A DNA stretch of 64,000 nt from Bacteroidia bacterium. Lineage in GTDB: Bacteria; Bacteroidota; Bacteroidia; JADZBD01. The DNA is taken from the NCBI GenBank assembly GCA_020054095.1, contig JAGVMA010000052.1, positions 62,001 to 126,000 of the forward strand. Reading direction: 5' to 3'. Positions 27,951 through 36,287 of this stretch are shown here, one piece after another. The notes under the pieces are model-generated. The model was not told the origin of the DNA and searched no databases. It worked only from the letters and a program-made list of their open reading frames with translations. A program made the position numbers and the translations under genes. Positions within the stretch are counted from its first letter, which is position 1, and each line of letters opens with the position of its first letter.

Positions 27951-29356
27951 ATTTCTGTTGCTAGTTTTATTGCCGACTTTAATGCCGACAGTTTGTTATT
28001 TACTTCTTGTAATTCGCTGTTTGCATCCGATGTGATAACAACTCCTGCGCCTGCACGGTAAAAAAGTTTGTTGTTTTTACTCAAGAACGAACGAATAATA
28101 ATAGCATGATTAAAATCTCCGTTAAACCCGATAAAACCAATTGCGCCACCATAATAACCGCGTGGGTAATTTTCGCAATCGTTAATCACTTGCATTGCTT
28201 TTACTTTTGGCGCTCCACTTAATGTCCCGGCAGGAAATGTATCAGCAAAAATTTTTAAAGCGTGAAAATTCCTTTTAACTTTTCCAACCACTCGCGAAAC
28301 CAAATGTATCACGTGCGAATAAAATTGAGTTTCAGCAAATACATTAACATTTACATCTGTGCATGACTTGCTTAAATCATTGCGCGCTAAATCAACCAAC
28401 ATTACGTGCTCGGCATTTTCTTTTTTATCCAACTTTAATTTTTCTGCTATAAAAGCATCTTCAGTATCGTTGCCTGTACGTTTGAAAGTACCCGCTATCG
28501 GGTTAATTTGCGCTTCATTATTTTTCAAGAGCAATTGTGCTTCGGGCGATGAACCCAAAATTTTGAAATCGCCATAATCAAAATAAAAAAGATAGGGTGA
28601 TGGGTTGATTGAACGTAACGAGCGATAGACATTAAATTCATCGCCATTAAACTTTTGGCTAAACTCGCGCGACAAAACAATTTGAAACAGATTACCTCTT
28701 TTACACTCGTCTTTTCCTCTCTTCACCATTTGCGTGTATGCCTCATCAGTTAAATTAGACTGCTCTGATCCTGTAACCAAAAATTTATATTGCGCGTAAT
28801 TTTTATTTAAAATGATAGATTTCACATCGGATAAAGTAAAAGATGAATGATGCGAATCGCAATTATGTTCAAATAGGTATAGCTCTTCTTTAAAATGATT
28901 GATTGCAATTACAAATTGATAGACCGAATAAACGGCATCTGGTATTTTTTTATCATCGGAAGTGCTTACGTTCAGTTTTATATTTTCAAAATACCTTACC
29001 GCATCATAGCTCGTGTAGCCAAACAAGCCATTGCTGATAAACTTAAAATCTGTTTCTTCAACTGAGAATTTATCAGCAAATTTTTTTATTATCTCTGCAA
29101 CTGAAATACCTTCATTAATTACATGATGTAATTCCGTTTCATCCGGAAATTGTTCTGTTATGATTTCATCTGCAATTATAATTTTAGCAATTGGATTGCA
29201 ACAGATATAAGAAAAGCTGTTTTCGTTGCCATGATAATCAGAGCTTTCGAGCAAAATGCTATTCGCGAATTTATCGCGCAACTGTAAGTATATTGTTACG
29301 GGTGTAACCGTATCGGCCAACAACTTTTTATACTTCGTTTTTAATTTGTATTTCAT
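27947..29356 (-). CDS. trpE: Anthranilate synthase component I
   Basis: It makes anthranilate from chorismate and is the committed step of the branch. The 469 residues hold the N-terminal regulatory domain with the Trp-binding LLESSD motif near 35, then the chorismate-binding domain. That domain shows FQIVLSREF, IAGTFKRTG, HVMLVDLARNDLSKSC and TFPAGTLSGAPKVKAM. It is the first enzyme gene of the operon, so it is controlled both by likely Trp feedback (LLESS) and by the attenuator 12 bp upstream of its ATG. It overlaps trpG by 4 bp. Confidence 0.96.
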   Translation of the reverse strand: MKYKLKTKYKKLLADTVTPVTIYLQLRDKFANSILLESSDYHGNENSFSYICCNPIAKIIIADEIITEQFPDETELHHVINEGISVAEIIKKFADKFSVEETDFKFISNGLFGYTSYDAVRYFENIKLNVSTSDDKKIPDAVYSVYQFVIAINHFKEELYLFEHNCDSHHSSFTLSDVKSIILNKNYAQYKFLVTGSEQSNLTDEAYTQMVKRGKDECKRGNLFQIVLSREFSQKFNGDEFNVYRSLRSINPSPYLFYFDYGDFKILGSSPEAQLLLKNNEAQINPIAGTFKRTGNDTEDAFIAEKLKLDKKENAEHVMLVDLARNDLSKSCTDVNVNVFAETQFYSHVIHLVSRVVGKVKRNFHALKIFADTFPAGTLSGAPKVKAMQVINDCENYPRGYYGGAIGFIGFNGDFNHAIIIRSFLSKNNKLFYRAGAGVVITSDANSELQEVNNKLSALKSAIKLATEI

Positions 29357-29367
29357 TTTTAGGTAAT

Positions 29368-29397
29368 AAAAAAGCCCGCTGTTGAACAGCGGGCTTT
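29368..29397 (-). terminator. trp attenuator (intrinsic terminator in the trp leader)
   Basis: On the minus strand AAAGCCCGCTG and CAGCGGGCTTT form a perfect 11-bp stem with a five-base loop, followed by a run of T, and trpE starts just downstream. The 5' arm can instead pair with GGACAGC (29431-29437), through GCTGTTC (29384-29390), giving an antiterminator. This is the arrangement expected for ribosome-mediated attenuation. Confidence 0.9.
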
Positions 29398-29440
29398 GTA
29401 TGGTTTATATGTTTTATAAATAACAATCAGGCTGTCCTCG

Positions 29441-29485
29441 TTAAGAGTTAAGCCACCACCAATTGTTATTTAATATTATTCTCAT
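29441..29485 (-). CDS. trpL: trp operon leader peptide with three tandem Trp codons
   Basis: A 14-codon open frame reads MRIILNNNWWWLNS and stops at TAA (29443-29441). Three consecutive TGG codons lie at 29461-29453. Tryptophan is rare, so three in a row directly upstream of a terminator and trpE is a strong signature of an attenuation leader. The antiterminator arm begins three bases after the stop codon. A ribosome stalled at the Trp codons would leave the arm free to pair, and one that reaches the stop would cover it. The start is preceded by an A-rich stretch rather than a strong Shine-Dalgarno sequence, as is normal in Bacteroidota. Confidence 0.88.
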   Translation of the reverse strand: MRIILNNNWWWLNS

Positions 29486-29498
29486 TTTCTTGACGGAG

Positions 29499-29531
29499 CA
29501 AATATATAAAATGAAATTACAAACTACAAAA
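29499..29531 (-). promoter_or_regulatory. trp operon promoter
   Basis: On the minus strand TTTTG (29531-29527) is followed by a 20-bp spacer and TATATTTG (29506-29499), an exact match to TAnnTTTG. Transcription would start shortly before the leader ATG at 29485. The -33 element sits against the dacB stop codon. Confidence 0.8.
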
Positions 29532-29532
29532 T

Positions 29533-30963
29533 TTATTTTAGTGCACCCATTAAATCCATAATAGTTTCTATTTTTTTACGCATTTGGCTTGGGCTGCAAT
29601 CATAGTTATTGGCAATGATGGCAAATGCCAATAAGTCGCCCGATGGCTTTTTCACATAACCGGTATATGAGCGCACGCGCGTAATATATCCGCTTTTTGC
29701 ATAAATATTGTTTCCTTGATCGGGCAACGAATTAAAAAATGAATTGAAAGTTTTTTCTTTGGTCATAAATTTCATCACTTGAGCAAGTTGTTTTGCCGAT
29801 ATACTGTTCCAACGCGAAAGTCCGCTACCATCATTCAAGTAAAGCCCTTTTGTATCAACGCCTTTATTTGCTAATAATGTTTGTAAAAGAGCAGTGCCGC
29901 TGTTTAATGTTCCAAGTCCGCTTTGTTTTAACGAAACAGTTTTAAGCAATGCTTCTGCAAAAAGATTAACAGATTTTTTATTTGTCCAATAGACTATTTC
30001 AGATAAAGGTTTTGAAAAATGTGAGGCGAGCTTTTTTCTATCCGCTTTTTTATATTGACTATGTAATTGCAACTCACGAACGGTGGTGTGCTGTTTTTTT
30101 ATACTGATACCTGCTTGCTTTAAAAGCGAATCAAATTCATAAGCGCAATAAAGCGAGGCATCGGGCATTGAACCATCCACATCAAAATTAGTTTTGTTTG
30201 GAGGAATTTTTCCTTCGGCATACCTAATATTACTATGTGGTGCGCCATATATAAAGCAATTGTCGCCACTGCCGCTGCATTTTACATTATTTACAATTTG
30301 TAAATTTTTTATTGCAGGATTTGTTTTTACAATTTTCGCATCTTCGCCTGTATCGGTAGAATTAAAAAAGAGGGTGTATAAATTATCGCGATAATTTAAA
30401 CCCATTGCGCCTGCACCGTAATAATTTCCCATATCGCCCCAAATCCATGTTACCGGAGTTGGCTCATTCTCAAAACAAGACGCATCGGCAATTATACTTC
30501 CGGTAACGGATTTAATATTTTTTGATTTGAGAATAGCAATCCATTTTTCCATAAATGAATTTGCAGAGTCATCTTTAGTTACAAAATATTTTGAGCCAAG
30601 CGATGGATCGCCACTTCCTGTAATGTATAGGTTGCCGTTCAAAATTCCTTTTGCAGTATCTAAATAACCATCGTACTCTAATTTGGTTTCGTATTTATAA
30701 TCGGCACCAAGCTGTGATAATGCAATGGCGGTGGTAACTGTTTTTAATGAACTTGCCGGCACAAGGCCTGTGTTGCCGTTGTAATCAATCAAAACAGAAT
30801 CATTTTTAATATCATATAAATAAACGCCCAACATGCCTCGCTCTAAATCACTACTGCTTTTTAATTTATTTATTTCGGATTTTAATAATGCAAGATTATT
30901 ATCATCTATTGTGAGCGAGAAGAAAAACCCAAACGAGAAAAAAAGAAATAAAAATTTATGCAT
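29533..30963 (-). CDS. dacB: D-alanyl-D-alanine carboxypeptidase/endopeptidase (PBP4 type)
   Basis: A periplasmic class C low-molecular-mass penicillin-binding protein that trims or cleaves peptidoglycan cross-links. After the signal peptide the catalytic SxxK reads PASSLKTVT near 78. The SxN-type motif lies in NLYTLFFNSTD or the later SVNLFAEALL block, and the KTG-like motif is AKSGYITRVRSYTGYV. GDMGNYYGAGAMGLNYRDN is typical of the family. I start at 30963, where ATGCATAA overlaps the phhB stop by 8 bp; a further ATG at 30978 is less likely. The trp promoter lies immediately downstream. Confidence 0.92.
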   Translation of the reverse strand: MHKFLFLFFSFGFFFSLTIDDNNLALLKSEINKLKSSSDLERGMLGVYLYDIKNDSVLIDYNGNTGLVPASSLKTVTTAIALSQLGADYKYETKLEYDGYLDTAKGILNGNLYITGSGDPSLGSKYFVTKDDSANSFMEKWIAILKSKNIKSVTGSIIADASCFENEPTPVTWIWGDMGNYYGAGAMGLNYRDNLYTLFFNSTDTGEDAKIVKTNPAIKNLQIVNNVKCSGSGDNCFIYGAPHSNIRYAEGKIPPNKTNFDVDGSMPDASLYCAYEFDSLLKQAGISIKKQHTTVRELQLHSQYKKADRKKLASHFSKPLSEIVYWTNKKSVNLFAEALLKTVSLKQSGLGTLNSGTALLQTLLANKGVDTKGLYLNDGSGLSRWNSISAKQLAQVMKFMTKEKTFNSFFNSLPDQGNNIYAKSGYITRVRSYTGYVKKPSGDLLAFAIIANNYDCSPSQMRKKIETIMDLMGALK

Positions 30964-31192
30964 TATATATAGTATCAATTTTCTCTGCGAGTGATTTATC
31001 TTTTTCGGTTACAATGTTACCGCTATCGTGTGTGCACAATTTAATTTCTACCTTATTATAAATGTTAGTCCACTCGGGGTGGTGTTGCTCCTTTTCAGCC
31101 AGCAGCGCTACTTCCCACATAAATGCAAATGCTAATTTAAAATCAGAAAAAATGAAAGTTTTGCAAAGTTTATTATCAATTTCTTGCCACAT
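30956..31192 (-). CDS. phhB: 4a-hydroxytetrahydrobiopterin dehydratase (pterin carbinolamine dehydratase)
   Basis: It recycles the pterin cofactor of aromatic amino acid hydroxylases. The 78 residues carry the diagnostic EKEQHHPEWTNIYNKVEIKL with the catalytic His pair, followed by LCTHDSGNIVTEKD. The length matches the short bacterial form. No phenylalanine hydroxylase gene is in the window. It is coupled to dacB by an 8-bp overlap. Confidence 0.93.
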   Translation of the reverse strand: MWQEIDNKLCKTFIFSDFKLAFAFMWEVALLAEKEQHHPEWTNIYNKVEIKLCTHDSGNIVTEKDKSLAEKIDTIYNA

Positions 31193-31310
31193 AGTGTGTT
31201 AGTACAAATGAATATGGCTCAAAAGTACTGTAAAAATGGGTATTTCGGGGGTGGTTATTAACAAACCGACTGAATTTATTAACAAAACATCATTTTTTTT
31301 GTGTGAAGCC

Positions 31311-31340
31311 TTGACAGGTAAAGGATTTCATATACATTTG
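31311..31340 (+). promoter_or_regulatory. Promoter of the HU gene
   Basis: TTG (31311-31313), a 19-bp spacer and TACATTTG (31333-31340) match the Bacteroidota consensus. Just upstream, ATTAACAAA occurs twice about 22 bp apart (near 31257 and 31279), possibly a binding site. This region of about 190 bp between phhB and HU holds nothing else recognisable. Confidence 0.7.
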
Positions 31341-31384
31341 CCTTGTCTAAATAATTAATCATTAACTAACAAAAACAAAACAAA

Positions 31385-31660
31385 ATGAACAAAGCAGAAT
31401 TAATTGACGCAATTGCAGCAAGTGCAAAAATTTCTAAAGCTGATGCAGGAAGATCATTAGATGCAACTATTGAAGCAGTTACAAAAGCACTTAAAAAAGG
31501 TGATAGAGTAGCTTTAGTAGGTTTCGGTTCTTTCTCAGTTGCTAAACGTAATGCACGCACTGGCCGTAATCCACAAACTGGAAAAACAATCCAAATCAAA
31601 GCTAAAAAAGTTGCTAAATTTAAAGCTGGCGCTGAATTAGCTAAGACAGTAAACAAGTAA
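31385..31660 (+). CDS. HU family DNA-binding protein
   Basis: A 91-residue nucleoid protein that binds and bends DNA as a dimer. It shows the full HU pattern: [28 protein letters not shown], the beta-arm [17 protein letters not shown], and a basic C-terminus. It has its own promoter and a strong terminator, so it is a single-gene unit. Confidence 0.96.
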   Translation: MNKAELIDAIAASAKISKADAGRSLDATIEAVTKALKKGDRVALVGFGSFSVAKRNARTGRNPQTGKTIQIKAKKVAKFKAGAELAKTVNK

Positions 31661-31680
31661 TCGGTTGTCAACCAATTCTG

Positions 31681-31709
31681 AAAACCCCGAGCAATGCTCG
31701 GGGTTTTTT
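31681..31709 (+). terminator. Intrinsic terminator after the HU gene
   Basis: AAAACCCCGAGC and GCTCGGGGTTTT form a 12-bp perfect stem with an AAT loop, followed by T residues. Confidence 0.92.
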
Positions 31710-31768
31710 ATTTTCAATAAATTGTAAACAACAGCATTTTCATTTTTGCTCTTTATTAATTTCGCTGC

Positions 31769-32818
31769 ATGAATAAATCAGACAAAATAAAAACATTTGA
31801 CCCTAATGGTTTAGGTGATAAAGGAAACAATATTTACGGCTTACCATTTACAACCGATGAAGCCAAAGTTGTGGTGATTCCTGTTCCGTGGGAAGTAACT
31901 GTTTCGTACAGCGCAGGCACAGCAAATGGCCCACAAGCAATTTACGATGCGTCTTTCCAAGTTGATTTATACGACCCCTATATAAAAGATGCTTGGAAAA
32001 CAGGAATTGCAATGGATAAAATACCCGAAAAAATTTTAAAAAAAAGTAACAAGCTGCGAGCAAAGGCCGAAACATATATTGCAATGCTCGAGGATGGAAT
32101 GAGTACCGATGAAAATAAAAAGATGCGTGCCCTACAAAAAGAAATAAATGCGGAATGTGCTGAACTGAATAAATATGTGAAAGGAATTGCGCTACACTTT
32201 ATGAGCAAGAAAAAAATTGTGGCACTCTTAGGTGGCGACCATAGCACGCCACTTGGCTTAATGCAGGCACTTGCCGAAAAACACAAATCGTTTGCCATCT
32301 TGCAAATTGATGCGCATGCCGACTTGCGAAATGCTTATGAAGGGTTTGAATATTCTCACGCATCAATTATGTATAATGCCTTAAAAATTAAGCAAGTTGA
32401 AAAGTTAGTGCAAGTAGGTATTAGAGATTATTGTGAGGCAGAAGCCAACTTGGTAAAAAACTCAAAAGGGCGAGTTGTTACTTTTTATGATAAAGACATA
32501 AAGCACCAACAATACAAAGGCGATACTTGGGCAAAAATTTGCGGCAACATTATAAAACAATTGCCTGATAAAATTTACCTGAGTTTTGATATTGATGGGC
32601 TTGACCCCAAACTTTGCCCTAATACAGGCACACCTGTAGCAGGTGGTTTTGAATACGAACAAGCGCTATTTCTTATTCAAAAAATAGTAGAAACCAAGAA
32701 ACAAATCATTGCATTTGACATAAACGAAGTAGCACCCGGAAAAGATGAATGGGATGCAAATGTGGGTGCTCGCCTCTTGTACCGGATAGCTAACTTAGCT
32801 GCAAAATCTAACAAATGA
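31769..32818 (+). CDS. Arginase/agmatinase/formimidoylglutamase family ureohydrolase
   Basis: A binuclear manganese hydrolase. The metal-binding motifs are complete: GGDHSTPLG (about 155), DAHADLR (about 179) and SFDIDGLDP (about 271). The specificity loops differ from classic arginase and agmatinase (the second motif continues NAYEGFEYSHAS). The substrate could therefore be agmatine, formiminoglutamate or another guanidino compound. An insertion of about 50 residues rich in Lys and Glu (about 85-135) is present. It overlaps trmH by 4 bp. Confidence 0.88.
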   Translation: MNKSDKIKTFDPNGLGDKGNNIYGLPFTTDEAKVVVIPVPWEVTVSYSAGTANGPQAIYDASFQVDLYDPYIKDAWKTGIAMDKIPEKILKKSNKLRAKAETYIAMLEDGMSTDENKKMRALQKEINAECAELNKYVKGIALHFMSKKKIVALLGGDHSTPLGLMQALAEKHKSFAILQIDAHADLRNAYEGFEYSHASIMYNALKIKQVEKLVQVGIRDYCEAEANLVKNSKGRVVTFYDKDIKHQQYKGDTWAKICGNIIKQLPDKIYLSFDIDGLDPKLCPNTGTPVAGGFEYEQALFLIQKIVETKKQIIAFDINEVAPGKDEWDANVGARLLYRIANLAAKSNK

Positions 32819-33498
32819 GCGAAGAAAAAGAACTTGCCGAATACCTTTCGGGATTTGTTACTCATGCGCGCAAGACAAAATTTAGCACTATTATTGCTCA
32901 GCGAACGAGGCACATAACAGTTGCGCTCGAAGATATTTATCAACCACACAATGCAAGTGCGGTATTAAGAACTTGTGATTGTTTTGGCATACAAGATGTG
33001 CATATCATTGAAAATAAAAACGCGTATAGCGTAAATCCCGATGTGGCACTTGGCTCATCGCAATGGTTAACTATGCATCGCTACAGCGAAAAAGAAAGCA
33101 ACACCATAGACTGCATTCAATCTCTAAAAAAGAAGGGTTATAAAATAATTGCAACCACACCACATAATAACGATTGTAACATTAGCGACTTAAACATTAA
33201 TGATAAAATCTGTTTGTTTTTTGGAACAGAAAAAGAAGGAATAAGTGAAGATACGAAAAAACATGCTGATGGTTTTGTGAAAATACCTATGCATGGTTTT
33301 ACCGAAAGCTTTAACATATCAGTATCAGCAGCAATATGCCTTTACGAGCTGACTAAACGATTAAGAACATCTGCCATTAATTGGCAGCTAACTGAAAGTG
33401 AAAAAAACGAATTGCTCTTAAGCTGGGTAAGAAACACAATCCATAAAGTAGATTTGATAGAAAAAGATTTTAAGGCAAAAAAGAAAAATCGCAAGTAG
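32815..33498 (+). CDS. trmH: TrmH/SpoU family tRNA 2'-O-ribose methyltransferase
   Basis: It methylates the 2'-hydroxyl of a tRNA ribose, most likely G18, using S-adenosylmethionine in a knotted SPOUT fold. The three SpoU motifs are present: YQPHNASAVLRTCDCFG (Asn and Arg), LFFGTEKEGIS and IPMHGFTESFNISVSAAICLYE. At 227 residues it has the N- and C-terminal helical extensions typical of TrmH. Coupled to the ureohydrolase by a 4-bp overlap. Confidence 0.9.
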   Translation: MSEEKELAEYLSGFVTHARKTKFSTIIAQRTRHITVALEDIYQPHNASAVLRTCDCFGIQDVHIIENKNAYSVNPDVALGSSQWLTMHRYSEKESNTIDCIQSLKKKGYKIIATTPHNNDCNISDLNINDKICLFFGTEKEGISEDTKKHADGFVKIPMHGFTESFNISVSAAICLYELTKRLRTSAINWQLTESEKNELLLSWVRNTIHKVDLIEKDFKAKKKNRK

Positions 33499-33512
33499 GC
33501 AAAAAATATTTC

Positions 33513-33520
33513 TACTTTTG
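33513..33520 (+). promoter_or_regulatory. Promoter -7 element of the THX gene
   Basis: TACTTTTG fits TAnnTTTG and lies 21 bp before the THX start codon. No clear -33 element is seen. Confidence 0.5.
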
Positions 33521-33541
33521 TTCACCAAATAAAAAACAACT

Positions 33542-33697
33542 ATGGGAAAAGGAGATAAAAAATCAAAAAAAGGAAAAATCCGCTTAGGTTCATGGGGCAA
33601 CTCTCGCCCGAGAAGAAAAAAATCTACTGCAACTGCTGCCGTTAAAAAAACGGCTCCTAAAAAAACTGCTGCAAAGAAAACTAAAAAAGGAGAATAA
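33542..33697 (+). CDS. 30S ribosomal protein THX
   Basis: A 51-residue, very basic protein that begins MGKGDKKSKKGKIRLGSWGN and continues SRPRRKK. This matches the THX peptide that sits in the head of the small ribosomal subunit. The C-terminal 24 residues are a Lys/Ala/Thr-rich tail of the kind seen in Bacteroidota THX. It has its own -7 element upstream and a terminator downstream. Confidence 0.88.
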   Translation: MGKGDKKSKKGKIRLGSWGNSRPRRKKSTATAAVKKTAPKKTAAKKTKKGE

Positions 33698-33717
33698 CCT
33701 TTTGCTCACACGTATAA

Positions 33718-33747
33718 AAGCTCCGCAAAAAGCGGGGCTTTTTTTTT
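33718..33747 (+). terminator. Intrinsic terminator after the THX gene
   Basis: AAGCTCCGC pairs with GCGGGGCTT (one T-G wobble) around a run of A, followed by nine T residues. Confidence 0.88.
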
Positions 33748-33847
33748 ACTTCCACCGTATAAATAATTAACAATTGTCGGGTAAAAATAATATTGAAGAT
33801 AAAGACTGTTTTAAAACAAAAAAACATAAATTTGCGTAAATACCCCT

Positions 33848-34744
33848 ATGAAGAATAAAGTACTATTAGCATTAGTCATTTGTTTGCCATTCATCTCAGA
33901 AGCTCAACGAAAATTCAGATACAAATATGAATTAGTTGGGGGATTGATTGGCACATTTTTTTTAGGCGATTTAGGCGGGCGTGATGCAATAGGCACCAAT
34001 TTTATTCGCGATTTAGATTTTAATGGAATAAGACCCGGTTTACAAGCCGGCTTACGATACAAATTAGGAAACTACTATGCCCTACGCAGCAGCTTGGCTT
34101 TTGCATGGCTGCGTGGTGATGACAAGTGGACAAACGAACCGTTCAGAAATAATCGGTACTTATCTTTCAGAGCACCCATTCTTGAATTAAATGTGGTGGG
34201 CGAAGTTTTTTTTACGCAAGAAAAAACCGGACACCGCTATAAAATCAAAAAAGTAAAGGGTTTAAAAAGTTTAAACATTCAGGGCTATGCTTTTGGTGGC
34301 TTTGGTGGCTTGTGGTTTAACCCTCGCGGAAAATATAACGGCAAGTGGTATTCATTACAGCCGCTTGGTACCGAAGGACAAGGAATAATTGCCGGGAAAG
34401 ACAAATACAAACGTATTGCATTGTGCCTTATTTATGGTATTGGTGCTAAATATGGAATTAACCGCTATTGGAGTGTAGGTGTGGAAATAGGTATGCGTAA
34501 AACATTCACTGATTATTTGGATGATGTATCAACTACCTATAATACGGATACAGTAACAGCTATGAACGGTGCTGTAGCAGGGTACTTTGCCGATCCATCG
34601 CAACAGCAAGGGCAATACCCTAATAGCGTGGAAGACGGTCAACAGCGTGGCGACCCAAAAGATAAAGACTCTTATGCTTTATTAACATTCACTGTTAGCT
34701 ACAAGCTAAAATACAACCGCAGAAAAACGCGCTCGAAGTTTTAG
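33848..34744 (+). CDS. Outer-membrane beta-barrel protein, PorG/DUF6089-like
   Basis: A signal peptide (ending ISEAQ) precedes alternating amphipathic strands and Gly/aromatic-rich turns typical of an eight-stranded barrel: YELVGGLIGTFFLGDLGG, GLQAGLRYKLGNYYALRSSL, GYAFGGFGGLWFNPRGKY and GVEIGMRKTFTDYLDDVSTTY. The pattern resembles PorG-type proteins tied to the T9SS or cell envelope of Bacteroidota, though the exact family is uncertain. TAAATTTG at 33827-33834 fits a -7 element 13 bp from the start. The C-terminus is basic. Confidence 0.65.
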   Translation: MKNKVLLALVICLPFISEAQRKFRYKYELVGGLIGTFFLGDLGGRDAIGTNFIRDLDFNGIRPGLQAGLRYKLGNYYALRSSLAFAWLRGDDKWTNEPFRNNRYLSFRAPILELNVVGEVFFTQEKTGHRYKIKKVKGLKSLNIQGYAFGGFGGLWFNPRGKYNGKWYSLQPLGTEGQGIIAGKDKYKRIALCLIYGIGAKYGINRYWSVGVEIGMRKTFTDYLDDVSTTYNTDTVTAMNGAVAGYFADPSQQQGQYPNSVEDGQQRGDPKDKDSYALLTFTVSYKLKYNRRKTRSKF

Positions 34745-34746
34745 AT

Positions 34747-35418
34747 TTAATTTTGTGGCGCACCCATAAGCAATTTCATTCGCGCTTGCTGTTTTTTCAA
34801 CATTTCTTGATAATTAAGTTTTATTCTAAGCCCTGCTCCAATTACAAATGTGTTTCGGTTTCTATTTACCGATGTTTTTGAAATTTCATACCTATAAGAT
34901 GTATTTAAACTTAAGCTCATATATTTAAACACATTAAAATACACTCCTAAAACAGGACTTACATGCCAGTACCTGTCATTTATTCCCGGCTGTGGAATAC
35001 TATATGTATTAGTTAAAGTGTCTCTGTATCTGTAAGTTGAATTATAAAAAGCACCACCATATCTAAGTCCGGCAGAAAAGTTCACTATTCGTTTTGGACA
35101 AATCAAATAGGATGATTCAATATATACGCCTGCGCTCGTCTGATTAATGATTAAAATATCGGTATTGGATCTATCGGAATTAAAGAAACCCAAATCGCTG
35201 CCAAAGTCAAAAGCAAATTGGTCTTTAAAAACCAAGCCCACAGCAAGGTTATAACCGTTTTGCACATAATATTTTTCTGGTCTAATATTTACATAACCAA
35301 TTTTGTATGAAAAATCAGTAAACTTAAAATTCTTTACCAAATACTTTGTTGTATCGGTATTCAAGGCTAAAATGCTGTTAGCGCTCATCAGAGATATGGC
35401 AATAATTAAATTTTTCAT
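34747..35418 (-). CDS. Putative outer-membrane beta-barrel protein
   Basis: A 223-residue exported protein not assignable to a named family. After the signal sequence, strands alternate with short turns (LAVGLVFKDQFAFDFGSDLGFF, NFSAGLRYGGAFYNSTYRYR, HVSPVLGVYFNVFKYMSLSL, FVIGAGLRIKL). This supports a small porin-like barrel. It ends with a basic helix KKQQARMKLL. It converges on the PorG-like gene with 2 bp between stops. Confidence 0.6.
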   Translation of the reverse strand: MKNLIIAISLMSANSILALNTDTTKYLVKNFKFTDFSYKIGYVNIRPEKYYVQNGYNLAVGLVFKDQFAFDFGSDLGFFNSDRSNTDILIINQTSAGVYIESSYLICPKRIVNFSAGLRYGGAFYNSTYRYRDTLTNTYSIPQPGINDRYWHVSPVLGVYFNVFKYMSLSLNTSYRYEISKTSVNRNRNTFVIGAGLRIKLNYQEMLKKQQARMKLLMGAPQN

Positions 35419-35462
35419 TTGTGAAATTTATATTATAACGAAAATAAATGAAATTTATTGTA

Positions 35463-36284
35463 CTATCCTAATCCAACATCTAAAATCATCATTACCAAAA
35501 ATCCGGCAACAAAACCCATCGTAGCAAAATCGGTGTATTTATCGCGCTGTGTTTCGGGCACCACCTCTTCCACCACTACGTAAATCATAGCGCCTGCTGC
35601 AAACGCAAGGGCATAAGGCAAAATTGGTTGCATGTAAATTACAGCAATTGCACCTATCACTCCGGCAACGGGCTCAACAAGTGCAGATGATTGTCCCCAC
35701 ATAAAACTTTTCCAGCGGCTTAAACCTTCTCTTCGCAATGGCACTGAAACAGCCGTTCCTTCCGGAAAATTTTGAATTCCGATACCAATTGCAAGTGCCA
35801 CTGCAGCGCCAATTTCGGCATGAGGCAAATCGGCTGCCACGGCACCAAAAGCTACACCCACGGCCAGTCCTTCTGGAATATTATGAAGTGTGATAGCAAG
35901 CACAAGTAATGTGGTTCGATGCCAATCGGTTTTAACACCTTCGCTTTCATTTTTATTAAAATTAATGTGTAAGTGCGGAATGTATTTATCTAAGCAAAAA
36001 AGAAAAAGCGCTCCCAGTAAAAAACCAACTGCCGGTGGAAACCAAGATGGCAAACTACCGCCTTCGCTCATTTCAATTGCCGGTGCAAGTAATGACCAAA
36101 AACTTGCTGCTACCATTACTCCACCTGTAAATCCTAACATAGTATCTAAAGTGCGCCTATTAATTTCTTTAAAGAAAAAAACCAACGAAGCTCCCAAGGC
36201 AGTTAAAAACCAAGTAAATGTAGTAGCAATTAATGCCGACCATATTGGGCCTATTTTATTGAGAAAATGATATACTTCGTTCAT
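35463..36284 (-). CDS. ZIP family divalent metal transporter
   Basis: An inner-membrane transporter that brings zinc, iron or manganese into the cytoplasm. The 273 residues give eight membrane helices. The two signature metal-binding helices are HNIPEGLAVG (near 132) and QNFPEGTAVSVPLRREG (near 168), the ZupT-like arrangement. A second Glu/Asp/His patch lies in a cytosolic loop. It starts 3 bp after the DtxR-type regulator gene, so it is almost certainly controlled by that regulator. Confidence 0.9.
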   Translation of the reverse strand: MNEVYHFLNKIGPIWSALIATTFTWFLTALGASLVFFFKEINRRTLDTMLGFTGGVMVAASFWSLLAPAIEMSEGGSLPSWFPPAVGFLLGALFLFCLDKYIPHLHINFNKNESEGVKTDWHRTTLLVLAITLHNIPEGLAVGVAFGAVAADLPHAEIGAAVALAIGIGIQNFPEGTAVSVPLRREGLSRWKSFMWGQSSALVEPVAGVIGAIAVIYMQPILPYALAFAAGAMIYVVVEEVVPETQRDKYTDFATMGFVAGFLVMMILDVGLG

Positions 36285-36287
36285 AAA

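Noticed and set aside
29368-29530. T-box or TRAP-type control of the trp operon
   Set aside because: No T-box sequence or tandem (G/U)AG repeats were seen. The Trp-rich leader peptide explains the region better.
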